DNA of 64,000 nucleotides from Psychroserpens ponticola (lineage in GTDB: Bacteria; Bacteroidota; Bacteroidia; Flavobacteriales; Flavobacteriaceae), in contig NZ_CP116221.1 of NCBI RefSeq assembly GCF_023556315.2, positions 2,553,001 to 2,617,000 on the forward strand, read 5' to 3'. Position 1 is the stretch's first letter; the number at the start of each line of letters is the position of its first letter. Positions 44,134-51,990 of this stretch are shown here, in pieces. The notes under the pieces were generated by a model. The model was not told the origin of the DNA. It worked only from the letters and a program-made list of their open reading frames with translations, and ran no database searches. Both the position numbers and the translations under genes were made by a program.

Positions 44134-45321
44134 ATGAAACCAATTACAAAATATGCAATAAACAATGATATAAATATTGCATATCAAATCGTTGGAAATG
44201 GTCCTGTTGACCTTATTTTTATTCCTGGTTGGGTTTCAAATATTGATATGATGTGGCTAGATTATAAATTGGCCGAATTTCTAACTAGACTTACTCAATT
44301 TTCAAGACTCATAATATTTGATAAAAGAGGTACTGGACTTTCAGATAGAGTAAATCCATTATGTTCTCTCGATGAAAGAATGGATGATATTTTGAGCGTC
44401 ATGAATGCAGCAAAATGTGAAAAAGCAATTTTCTTTGGGCATTCTGAAGGCGGAACAATAGCAAGTCTTTTTGCATCTAGATATCCAAAACGAATCCAGT
44501 CTTTAATCACATTCAGCATTTTTGCAAAAAGAAAATATGATATCGATTATCCTTGGGCACCAAAACCAAATGAACGAGACGTTTTTTATGAAACCATTCA
44601 AAAAGAATGGGGAAATGGTAAAAAAATGGGATTAGAAATAATAATGCCTTCTATGGCTAATAATCCCGACTATTACGATTGGTTTGCAAGTTATTTAAGA
44701 TCTGCTGCTAGTCCTAGAGCTGCTCTTGCACTCGCTAAAATGAATACAGAAACAGATATTTCCGATATTTTAAAAACCATCAAAATTCCAACTTTAATCC
44801 TTCATAGAACTGATGATTTAGATGTAAATGTAGAAGAAGCTAAATATATTGCAAACCGAATTTCTAATTCAAAATTTGTTGAATTACCAGGCAACGATCA
44901 TTGTTTTTGGGTAGGTGATTCCAAATCAGTACTCGATGAAATTGAAGAATTCGTTACAGGAATACGACCTTTAAGTAAAACCAAACTGTCTATTCATTCA
45001 AAAAATAATTACACTAAAATAGATATTGAAAAAACAATGTTAGATAATTTTCAATACAATTTAAAAATTGAAGATTTTGCAAAACTTTGTGGACGCAGTT
45101 TGTCTGTATTTAAAAGAGATTTTAATACTCATTACAACACAACACCATATCGATGGTTAAAAGAGAAACGCTTAGACTATGCTAAAATGCTTCTTCTTGA
45201 AAGTGATTTAAACGTTAACCAAATATGCTATGAAAGTGGTTTTAAAAACAACTCACATTTTATCCAATCGTTTAAAGAAAAGTTCAAATTACCTCCTAAC
45301 CAATTCAAAATGAACACTTAA
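44134..45321 (+). CDS. Alpha/beta-hydrolase fused to AraC-type HTH domain
   Basis: A 395-residue two-domain protein. Residues 1-275 form an alpha/beta-hydrolase with the nucleophile S104 in GHSEGG, an acid near D227/D228 in HRTDDLD, and H256 in GNDHCFW, so the triad looks complete. The hydrolase resembles those attached to adenylate cyclases and regulators. Residues about 295-395 form an AraC/XylS-like double helix-turn-helix: LKIEDFAKLCGRSLSVFKRDF and LNVNQICYESGFKNNSHFIQSFKEKF. I infer a regulator that binds or hydrolyses a small ester or lactone; the target is unknown. The next gene, a methyltransferase, lies 103 bases downstream. Confidence 0.87.
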   Translation: MKPITKYAINNDINIAYQIVGNGPVDLIFIPGWVSNIDMMWLDYKLAEFLTRLTQFSRLIIFDKRGTGLSDRVNPLCSLDERMDDILSVMNAAKCEKAIFFGHSEGGTIASLFASRYPKRIQSLITFSIFAKRKYDIDYPWAPKPNERDVFYETIQKEWGNGKKMGLEIIMPSMANNPDYYDWFASYLRSAASPRAALALAKMNTETDISDILKTIKIPTLILHRTDDLDVNVEEAKYIANRISNSKFVELPGNDHCFWVGDSKSVLDEIEEFVTGIRPLSKTKLSIHSKNNYTKIDIEKTMLDNFQYNLKIEDFAKLCGRSLSVFKRDFNTHYNTTPYRWLKEKRLDYAKMLLLESDLNVNQICYESGFKNNSHFIQSFKEKFKLPPNQFKMNT

Positions 45322-45424
45322 ATCTACTAGATTTGAACCTTAGAGAACACTTTTTGAATGTTTAAGGATATCAAATGTCTTTCTTTTAGTTGAATTTTGT
45401 TACACAACCAAACACTAAACTAAA

Positions 45425-46162
45425 ATGAAAAAAGTAGTTATCTTTATTTACGGAGCAATAGCATATATTATTTTTCTAATTGCCTTTCTTTACGCCATTG
45501 GATTTGTAGGTAACATTTACGTCCCTAAAACAATAGACTCTGGAACAGAACCCTCAATAATGAATGCCATTTTAATCAATTTGGTTTTATTAAGTGTATT
45601 TGCACTTCAGCATAGCATTATGGCTAGACCTGCATTTAAAAAAAGGTTTAACGCAATTTTTAGTCAAGCTATGGAACGTAGTACTTATGTTCTACTATCT
45701 AGTTTAGCTTTAATTTTAATTTACTGGCAATGGCAACCCATAACAACTATAGTTTGGGACGTCGAAAATGAAATTGGTGGTTATATTTTGACTGGAATAT
45801 TCTTTTTAGGTTGGCTTATCGTATTACTTTCTACATTTATGATTAACCATTTTGAACTTTTTGGATTAGCTCAAATTTTTGATAATCTAAAAAATAAACA
45901 AACGGCTCATCCTAAATTTCAAACAAATTATTTATATAAACTTGTAAGGCATCCAATAATGCTAGGTTTTTTAATTGCATTCTGGGCAACACCAGTCATG
46001 ACAATAGGACATTTATTATTTAGTATTGTAACGACACTTTACATTATTATTGCAGTTAAGTATTTAGAAGAAAAAGATCTTAAAAAATTCATTGGAGAAG
46101 ATTATGAAACTTACCAAAAAGAAGTCCCTATGATTGTTCCTTTTACAAAAATAAAATCATAG
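45425..46162 (+). CDS. NnrU/MddA-like membrane methyltransferase
   Basis: A 245-residue integral membrane protein with about six helices. It contains ALQHSIMARPAFKKRF and a C-terminal YKLVRHPIMLGFLIAFWATP motif, which marks isoprenylcysteine carboxyl methyltransferase relatives, including methanethiol S-methyltransferase MddA and NnrU. MddA makes dimethyl sulfide from methanethiol with SAM. The tail has EEKDLKKFIGEDYETYQKEVPM, as in MddA. The MddA reading is likely but not proven. The RidA gene starts 5 bases after it. Confidence 0.68.
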   Translation: MKKVVIFIYGAIAYIIFLIAFLYAIGFVGNIYVPKTIDSGTEPSIMNAILINLVLLSVFALQHSIMARPAFKKRFNAIFSQAMERSTYVLLSSLALILIYWQWQPITTIVWDVENEIGGYILTGIFFLGWLIVLLSTFMINHFELFGLAQIFDNLKNKQTAHPKFQTNYLYKLVRHPIMLGFLIAFWATPVMTIGHLLFSIVTTLYIIIAVKYLEEKDLKKFIGEDYETYQKEVPMIVPFTKIKS

Positions 46163-46167
46163 GATTA

Positions 46168-46623
46168 ATGAGTAAAATAGAATCAAGACTAACTAAGATG
46201 GGAATTCAATTACCTGAAGTCCAAAAACCTGTTGCAAATTATATTCCTGCTAAGCGTACAGGCAATTTGATTTATGTTGCTGGTCAAATTCCGGTAGAAA
46301 ATGGCATCATAAAAAAAGGCAGGCTTGGTAAAGATTTATCTTTGGAAGAAAGTAAATATGCCACAAAACTTTGTGCTATTGGCTGCTTAGCAGCAATAAA
46401 AACTATTTGCCCACTAGATAAAGTAACTAGCATTGTCGCTATGCATGGCTTAGTAAACTCTACTTTAGAAAACACTGAACAAGCAGATGCTATGAATGGT
46501 GCTTCCGATTTTGTTGTTGAAGTATTTGGCGACCTTGGAAAACACACTAGAACAGCAGTTGGTGTTAGTGTGCCTCATAATATTGCAGCTTCTGTTTATA
46601 TGGTTGTTGAAATTGAAAAATAA
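46168..46623 (+). CDS. RidA family (YjgF/YER057c/UK114) protein
   Basis: A 151-residue protein of the longer RidA type (YjgH/YoaB-like): PVANYIPAKRTGNLIYVAGQIPVENG, a GCLAAIKTICPLD helix, and the C-terminal GKHTRTAVGVSVPHNIAASVYMVVE. The conserved Arg of the enamine-binding site is in HTRTAVG. Such proteins hydrolyse reactive imines and enamines. It begins 5 bases after the methyltransferase. Confidence 0.88.
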   Translation: MSKIESRLTKMGIQLPEVQKPVANYIPAKRTGNLIYVAGQIPVENGIIKKGRLGKDLSLEESKYATKLCAIGCLAAIKTICPLDKVTSIVAMHGLVNSTLENTEQADAMNGASDFVVEVFGDLGKHTRTAVGVSVPHNIAASVYMVVEIEK

Positions 46624-47024
46624 AAACCCTTGAAAATATAAATTAACAAGGGTGTTTACTGATTATCTTGATTGATGTGTAATATCTAAATAATCTGCTA
46701 CTAACTGTATCGTCTTTTGGTATTCCAAACATATGTTTTCGTACTGTTTGATGTCGCTGTAATTTTATTTGTATTTAATGTTCTCATGGTTATGATTATT
46801 TTGATTGTTTATACTCTATAGACGATGCTATTCTAAAATTGTTACAGTTGTTAACCTTAGTTAACAAACATTAACAAAACACTAAAGAATAAGACAGATT
46901 CTCCCTACAATTATTAGTATAATTAATTATATCTTTTGCCTGTATTCATTTTCTTTTATTAATTTAGAGCTGGTAAAATAAAAATCAGAGAGATCTTAAC
47001 TCTAGTCTATTGAAATAATAAATT
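46624..47024. other. 401-base intergenic region with a terminator and a possible gene remnant
   Basis: Near the left end is a terminator (46626-46653). On the minus strand, 46663-46764 can be read as 33 codons (NYSDIKQYENICLEYQ... ending LDITHQSR and a stop), protein-like but with no start codon and a stop directly upstream; it may be a remnant. The rest, up to 47024, is A+T-rich and holds nothing I can name. Confidence 0.4.
46626..46653 (+). terminator. Terminator-like hairpin after ridA
   Basis: ACCCTTG (46626-46632) pairs with CAAGGGT (46647-46653), a 7-bp stem, followed by GTTTACT. It starts 3 bases after the RidA stop. Confidence 0.6.
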
Positions 47025-47249
47025 ATGAAATTAAACTTATTGTCTTGCGATGCTCAAAGTCCAGATAGAAGAGCGATAGCAAAATGCATCGCAGAGGTCT
47101 CACCTAACATTAGTGAATCCTTATCAATTGAACTTACAGATATACTCTTAGAAGGTGACGCAGTAGATATTGAGGTAAAAGACAAAAATTCGGGATCTAC
47201 GTTAAGAGCTTTACGAAAACTAAGTATTGACTACGAAATTATAGAATGA
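47025..47249 (+). CDS. Small conserved-looking protein coupled to a phospholipase D lipoprotein
   Basis: A 74-residue acidic protein (MKLNLLSCDAQSPDRRAI... DIEVKDKNSGSTLRALRKLSIDYEIIE). I do not recognise a family; the C-terminal half has the alternating pattern of a small alpha/beta fold, vaguely like a ribosomal L7/L12 C-domain. Its stop overlaps the next gene's start (ATGA), so it is probably translated and coupled to the phospholipase D-like protein. Confidence 0.6.
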   Translation: MKLNLLSCDAQSPDRRAIAKCIAEVSPNISESLSIELTDILLEGDAVDIEVKDKNSGSTLRALRKLSIDYEIIE

Positions 47250-48787
47250 ACCAAATAAAAATAATTTTCAAATATTATTATATAGTTGCCTTACTAGTTT
47301 TGATGTCTTGTAGTAAAACCAAAAATACTACAATTGAAACAGATTTTTGCACAACAATTCATAGAAACCAAACTACTTCACTTTCTAAAGAACTCGAAGA
47401 CGTTGCTGAACTTATGACTACTAAAACTGGTGTTTATGTGCTAGAAGATGGAAGCGGCTCCATGGTTGCTAGAGCATGGCTAAGTGAATATGCTGAACAA
47501 ACAATAGACATTCAATACTTCATTTTCTCAACAGATAATGTTGGACTAATTGCTTGTGATTATTTGATAAGAGCAGCAGATCGAGGTGTCAAAATTAGAA
47601 TTATTGTTGATGATATTATGGTAGATTCTGATATTCAGGACATATTAACTTTTGATTCTCATGAAAATATTAACGTAAAAATCTATAATCCAGGCGTAAA
47701 TTTAGGAAAAAACATCATTAGTAAAATTACAAAATTTGCTACAGATTTTAGATCTGCAAATCAACGTATGCATAATAAAACCTTTATTGTCGATGGAAAA
47801 GTAGTCATTACTGGTGGACGAAATATTGCAGATGAATATTTTGACTACGACCATGAATATAATTTTAGAGATCGAGATATTTTATTGCTAGGTAAAGTTT
47901 CTGAAAAAGTAAATAATTCATTTAACGACTTTTGGAATAGCGATTTGAGCAAAAACGTGACCAGTATTATTAATGAAAAACCTGAAAACATTAATTCAGA
48001 TCAGCGATTTGACAACCTTCATGAATACGCTTGCAATCCTAATAACTTCTGGCCTCAAATACGCGAAAGAATTGCAAGATTACCAAGTACATTTAATACC
48101 ATAAAAAAATCTGGAGAATTAGTTTGGTTGGATGATGTCGATTTTATTTCAGATGCTCCAGGTAAAAATGATGGCAAAAACGGTTTAGGTGGTAGCGGAA
48201 TTTCAACGACTGCATTAATTGATTTAGTAAAAAATGCTAAATCATCAATAGACATTCAAACACCATATTTAATTACTACAGAGTTATCTCAAAACCTTTT
48301 TAAAGATGCTGTAGATCGTGGTGTAAACATAAGAATTCTCACTAACAGTTTAGCTTCAACAGATAATATAGAAGCGTTTAGTAGTTATCAATCAGATAGA
48401 AAAAAATTATTAAACACTGGTGTTAGAATTTTTGAATTCCGACCTGATGCAGCAGAACGAACACAAATAATGACAGGAGAATTACAAGAACAGTTAGATC
48501 ATAAACCCATATTTGGGCTTCATGCTAAATCGATGGTTATAGACAAACAAACAACAGTTATTGGTACATTTAACCTTGATCCCAGAAGCGCGAATTTAAA
48601 TACGGAATGTATTGTTATTGTTCATTCTGATAAAATATCAAAAGGTGTTTTAAAAGGAATGGAACAAGAATTTAAACCTGAAAATTCTTGGGAAACCACA
48701 TTAGAATTTAATCCAGATTCTAAAGTAAATAACTATAAGCGTTTAAAAACTTGGACCCGAAAAATATTACCTAAAGACATTTTGTGA
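47246..48787 (+). CDS. Phospholipase D family lipoprotein
   Basis: A 513-residue lipoprotein (lipobox VLMSC, C22). It has both HKD motifs: H176-x-K178-x4-D183 in HNKTFIVDG, and H426-x-K428-x4-D433 in HAKSMVIDK, each followed by GGRN or GTFNLDPRS. The architecture is that of cardiolipin synthase/YmdC-like secreted phospholipase D. It could act on phospholipids in the periplasm or on the outer membrane. It overlaps the small preceding gene by 4 bases. Confidence 0.88.
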   Translation: MNQIKIIFKYYYIVALLVLMSCSKTKNTTIETDFCTTIHRNQTTSLSKELEDVAELMTTKTGVYVLEDGSGSMVARAWLSEYAEQTIDIQYFIFSTDNVGLIACDYLIRAADRGVKIRIIVDDIMVDSDIQDILTFDSHENINVKIYNPGVNLGKNIISKITKFATDFRSANQRMHNKTFIVDGKVVITGGRNIADEYFDYDHEYNFRDRDILLLGKVSEKVNNSFNDFWNSDLSKNVTSIINEKPENINSDQRFDNLHEYACNPNNFWPQIRERIARLPSTFNTIKKSGELVWLDDVDFISDAPGKNDGKNGLGGSGISTTALIDLVKNAKSSIDIQTPYLITTELSQNLFKDAVDRGVNIRILTNSLASTDNIEAFSSYQSDRKKLLNTGVRIFEFRPDAAERTQIMTGELQEQLDHKPIFGLHAKSMVIDKQTTVIGTFNLDPRSANLNTECIVIVHSDKISKGVLKGMEQEFKPENSWETTLEFNPDSKVNNYKRLKTWTRKILPKDIL

Positions 48788-48890
48788 TTTTAAAAAATTT
48801 TAGCAATTGTTATTTTTAATCCTAGATTCGTTTTCTTTTGTTAATTTAGAGGAAACCAAACACAAACAATTTTAACACCTTAGAATAGCT

Positions 48891-49394
48891 ATGATTATAG
48901 GATTACTCATACGAATGCTTACTTTCCCAGGAGTAATGTTAGATGCCCTTATTAATAAAAAGACATGTCAATTTTTAAATATTGAATTATACCAAGTAAA
49001 CTATTTTTCTATTGCAGGAGAAGAATTACCTGTGATTCATGAAATTCCAAAAGAATATTCGAAAACATTTGGCATTGCAATTTATCCTTTTGTAATCATG
49101 TCGATGATAGCAATTGCTGTATTTTATATAGGTAATTATCTTTTTCCAAGTATAGAATTTATATTTATTTGGCTTGGTATTTCAGTAGCTGCTCATTCTT
49201 TTCCTAATACTGTTATGGGAGATTTACTTTGGAAAAGTAGTATTTCCGAAATTAAAGGTGGAAATTATCTTGCAATTATTGGAATTCCATTAGTAGCAAT
49301 CATTTATTTGGCAAGAATGCTGCATTTTTTCTGGTTAGACATCATTTATGGTGTTATCCTTTATATACTTATAATAAGAGATGGTGCTATTTAA
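48891..49394 (+). CDS. Membrane protein related to M50/DUF3267-like zincins, without the catalytic motif
   Basis: A 167-residue membrane protein with about four helices. The opening LLIRMLTFPGVMLDALINKKTCQFLNI aligns by eye with the FPGVxVHELAH segment of small membrane zincins, but the HExxH is replaced by LDALI, so it would be inactive. VIHEIPKEYSKTF and the helix with HSFPNT follow the same layout. Family assignment is from visual resemblance only. Confidence 0.55.
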   Translation: MIIGLLIRMLTFPGVMLDALINKKTCQFLNIELYQVNYFSIAGEELPVIHEIPKEYSKTFGIAIYPFVIMSMIAIAVFYIGNYLFPSIEFIFIWLGISVAAHSFPNTVMGDLLWKSSISEIKGGNYLAIIGIPLVAIIYLARMLHFFWLDIIYGVILYILIIRDGAI

Positions 49395-49429
49395 ATAGTA
49401 ATATCAACACCCTAAAAACCAAAACAACA

Positions 49430-49867
49430 ATGTATAACTCACTTAAAAAAATCTCATTACTATTTTCAATTTTAATAATAGCATCTTGTAATACAGTTGA
49501 TAATGACGGAAATAATGATATTGATGATCCAATAATAGGAATGTGGGAATATTCTACACAGTTTTTAAATGATGTAGAAACTACTGTTAATGATTGTCAG
49601 TTGTCAACCATAGAATTCACCACATCTGGAAACCGAACGGATTTATATTACGACGACTACTCAGGAGATTGTATCGTTGTCGACACTGTAAATATGACTT
49701 GGGAATATTTAGAAAACGATTCCTATCAGTTTACTCAAAATGGTTTTTCATTTACCGAAACAGTAATCTTTGAAAATGAAAATAATACGCTTAATTTAAT
49801 TAGTTCAGATTCTAATGGAAATGGAGGTGTAAACAATCATCAATTTGTTTATACGAGAATAAATTGA
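49430..49867 (+). CDS. Lipocalin-like lipoprotein
   Basis: A 145-residue lipoprotein (lipobox IIASC, C20, then an acidic tether DNDGNNDIDD). The mature part has IIGMWEYSTQF, STIEFTTSGN and TWEYLENDSYQF, typical of lipocalin_5-like domains of Bacteroidota. Two or three cysteines may form a disulfide. Ligand unknown. A hairpin follows at 49963-49999. Confidence 0.75.
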   Translation: MYNSLKKISLLFSILIIASCNTVDNDGNNDIDDPIIGMWEYSTQFLNDVETTVNDCQLSTIEFTTSGNRTDLYYDDYSGDCIVVDTVNMTWEYLENDSYQFTQNGFSFTETVIFENENNTLNLISSDSNGNGGVNNHQFVYTRIN

Positions 49868-49962
49868 AAAGCAAATTATAACAGATATTAAAATCTCATA
49901 GAAATAAATTAAGCATTTAAACATGCATTAATAACAATCAATTTACTAAAATAGTAAATACT

Positions 49963-50004
49963 AGAAAAGCACTTTATTATAGCAATAAAGCGCTTTTCTT
50001 TTTA
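49963..50004 (+). terminator. Intrinsic terminator upstream of the ECF sigma gene
   Basis: AGAAAAGCACTTTATT (49963-49978) pairs with AATAAAGCGCTTTTCT (49984-49999) with one mismatch and a 5-base loop, followed by TTTTTAT. Confidence 0.85.
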
Positions 50005-50034
50005 TCTTTACAAATACATAATTCAAATCACTAC

Positions 50035-50565
50035 ATGCAATTAGAAACACTAATTTCTCAATTTCAACAGAAAGACGAGAAAGCCTTTGAGCAGCTATAC
50101 AACATGTATAGTGATAGTATGCATGGTGTGATTTATAATATTGTAAGAGATCATGACATTGCTCAAGAAGTCATGCAAGATGTATTTGTAAAAGTTTGGA
50201 ATAATGCCAGTAGTTATAATGCGAGTAAAGGACGATTTTTTACATGGATCCTAAATATTTCCAGAAATGCAGCTATAGATAAGACACGTTCTAAAGCGTT
50301 TAAAAATTCTGGTAAAAACCTCGATGCGCAATTTTTCGTAGATATTTTGGAAACAAGTGAGAGTTTAAACGATAAAACTGATGCTATTGGAATTAAGAAT
50401 TTCGTAGGGAAATTAGCAAAAAAATGTATTGAAGTGATTGAATTACTCTACTTTAAAGGCTACACTCAAAAGGAAGCCTCTGAAACCTTAGAGATGCCAA
50501 TTGGAACCATAAAAACAAGAAACAGAAATTGTATCAAAGAGTTACGTAAAATGGTACTAAAATAA
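50035..50565 (+). CDS. ECF-type RNA polymerase sigma factor
   Basis: A 176-residue sigma-70 family factor: region 2 in FEQLYNMYSDSMHGVIYNI and IAQEVMQDVFVKVW, with the -10 reading helix GRFFTWILNISRNAAID; region 4 in IELLYFKGYTQKEASETLEMPIGTIKTRN. The ATG gives a good N-terminus, 34 bases after a terminator. It is followed after 1 base by an anti-sigma factor gene. The convergent DUF4331 locus may be under its control. Confidence 0.94.
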   Translation: MQLETLISQFQQKDEKAFEQLYNMYSDSMHGVIYNIVRDHDIAQEVMQDVFVKVWNNASSYNASKGRFFTWILNISRNAAIDKTRSKAFKNSGKNLDAQFFVDILETSESLNDKTDAIGIKNFVGKLAKKCIEVIELLYFKGYTQKEASETLEMPIGTIKTRNRNCIKELRKMVLK

Positions 50566-50566
50566 A

Positions 50567-51364
50567 ATGGATATTAACGCTTACATAGAATCTGGAGTAT
50601 TAGAACTGTATGTTGCTGGTCAGCTTTCTGAACAAGAAAACCAGGAGGTATATGAACTTATGCTTAAACATCCAGAACTATTACAAGAAGTATTATCTAT
50701 TGAAGCTGCAATAATAAAACTTACTGCTGCAACATCTTCAAATAAAAATGAGAACACGTTACAACGTATTAAAGATCAATTAAAATTTGGTAACGCTTCT
50801 AAAGTGGTTCAAATGTCTAAACCGAAAACCAATTGGTTTACATACACAGGATGGGCTGCAGCATTATTTATTGGTGCAGGATTATTATGGACACTAAATC
50901 AAAACAAAGAATTGGAAGCGCAACTCTCTGATGTTGATACAGAAAAGGCTTATTTAGAAACACAAATTGAACAAGCAAAAACAAATTTGGCAGTAAAAGA
51001 AAACTTACTAAACGTTTTACGTGATCGAGACATTATTACTGTACCACTTGGAGGTCAAGGAAGTTTTGCAAACTCCTATGCCAAAGTATATTGGAATAAA
51101 TCCAATAATAATATTTACTTAGACGCACAAGGTTTGCCTGAAGCTCCAGAAGGTAAAGTTTGGCAAGTTTGGTCTTTAACACTTAACCCATTAACACCAA
51201 AAAGTTTAGGGACAATTACAGACTTTAATACTGACGAGAATAAGATTTTTACTATTGCCAATGCTAACGAAAGTGAAGCATTTGGTATCACTTTAGAACC
51301 AACTGGAGGAAGTCCAACGCCTACAATGGAACAACTGCATACTTTAGGAGTCGTTACGCCTTAG
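50567..51364 (+). CDS. Anti-sigma factor (RskA-like)
   Basis: A 265-residue membrane protein. The N-terminal 75 residues (VLELYVAGQLSEQENQEVYEL) form the sigma-binding domain, without a CxxC zinc site. A membrane helix spans about 89-107, then a coiled-coil to about 148, and an extracytoplasmic RskA-like domain with GKVWQVWSLTLNPLTPKSLG and FGITLEPTGGSPTPT. It keeps the sigma factor, encoded 1 base upstream, inactive until a signal releases it. Confidence 0.9.
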   Translation: MDINAYIESGVLELYVAGQLSEQENQEVYELMLKHPELLQEVLSIEAAIIKLTAATSSNKNENTLQRIKDQLKFGNASKVVQMSKPKTNWFTYTGWAAALFIGAGLLWTLNQNKELEAQLSDVDTEKAYLETQIEQAKTNLAVKENLLNVLRDRDIITVPLGGQGSFANSYAKVYWNKSNNNIYLDAQGLPEAPEGKVWQVWSLTLNPLTPKSLGTITDFNTDENKIFTIANANESEAFGITLEPTGGSPTPTMEQLHTLGVVTP

Positions 51365-51371
51365 AAAAAAA

Positions 51372-51399
51372 ACACCTGTTCAATTTCTTGAACAAGTGT
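51372..51399 (+). terminator. Terminator of the sigma/anti-sigma operon
   Basis: ACACCTGTTCAA (51372-51383) pairs with TTGAACAAGTGT (51388-51399) with one mismatch and a 4-base loop. Confidence 0.7.
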
Positions 51400-51426
51400 C
51401 TTCTATCAACAAAAAAACCCTAAAAC

Positions 51427-51446
51427 TACCATATCTCCATATGGTA
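51427..51446. repeat. Short perfect hairpin
   Basis: TACCATAT (51427-51434) and ATATGGTA (51439-51446) form an 8-bp stem with a 4-base loop in the gap between the anti-sigma gene and the minus-strand 161-residue protein gene. No T run follows. Confidence 0.5.
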
Positions 51447-51501
51447 AACCTTATAAATTATAGATGGATTGCTGTTAATTCACTTAGCATGATCTTAATT
51501 T

Positions 51502-51987
51502 TCAAAAACTATAAGTAATCATAAGTTTCAATATGGTATCAGCTTCATGCGAAAAATAGAATGCATCTATAATTCCCTTAGATGATTCTAACATAGGATC
51601 AATACCAAAATTGCTATTTTTCAGATTCAAAAAATTCTCAAGCGACATACTAAAACTAAACTTATTAATTGCATAAGAAAAACCTAAATCTAAATAATAA
51701 AACGCATCATAATCATAATTACCTTCTTCAAAAGGCAACTCCTCTTCTACTCTTGAATACATTCCAACTGAAAAATCATCTTGCTCAAATTTTAATATCT
51801 GCATCGTATATGCATCATAAACTTGCAAAAAAGAAAGTACATTAGATTGCATGTCTTCCTCAAAATTAAAATCGATTTCTTGATTAGTCAATGCTTCTAA
51901 ATCCAATGGCATTGGTCTTAATTCTTGTGAAAACACGTGTCCGAAACACAAAAAAATCGATAGATATGTGATTACTCTTGTTTTCAC
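51502..51987 (-). CDS. Small exported protein of the DUF4331/TPR cluster
   Basis: A 161-residue protein with a signal peptide (1-21, ending VFSQ). The mature part is acidic, with alternating aromatic strands (DAFYYLDLGFSYAINKFSFSMSLENFL and a final LKLMITYSF), so it is probably an outer-membrane barrel of few strands. No family is recognised. It starts 3 bases after the TPR gene and is likely co-transcribed. Confidence 0.65.
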   Translation of the reverse strand: MKTRVITYLSIFLCFGHVFSQELRPMPLDLEALTNQEIDFNFEEDMQSNVLSFLQVYDAYTMQILKFEQDDFSVGMYSRVEEELPFEEGNYDYDAFYYLDLGFSYAINKFSFSMSLENFLNLKNSNFGIDPMLESSKGIIDAFYFSHEADTILKLMITYSF

Positions 51988-51990
51988 CTT

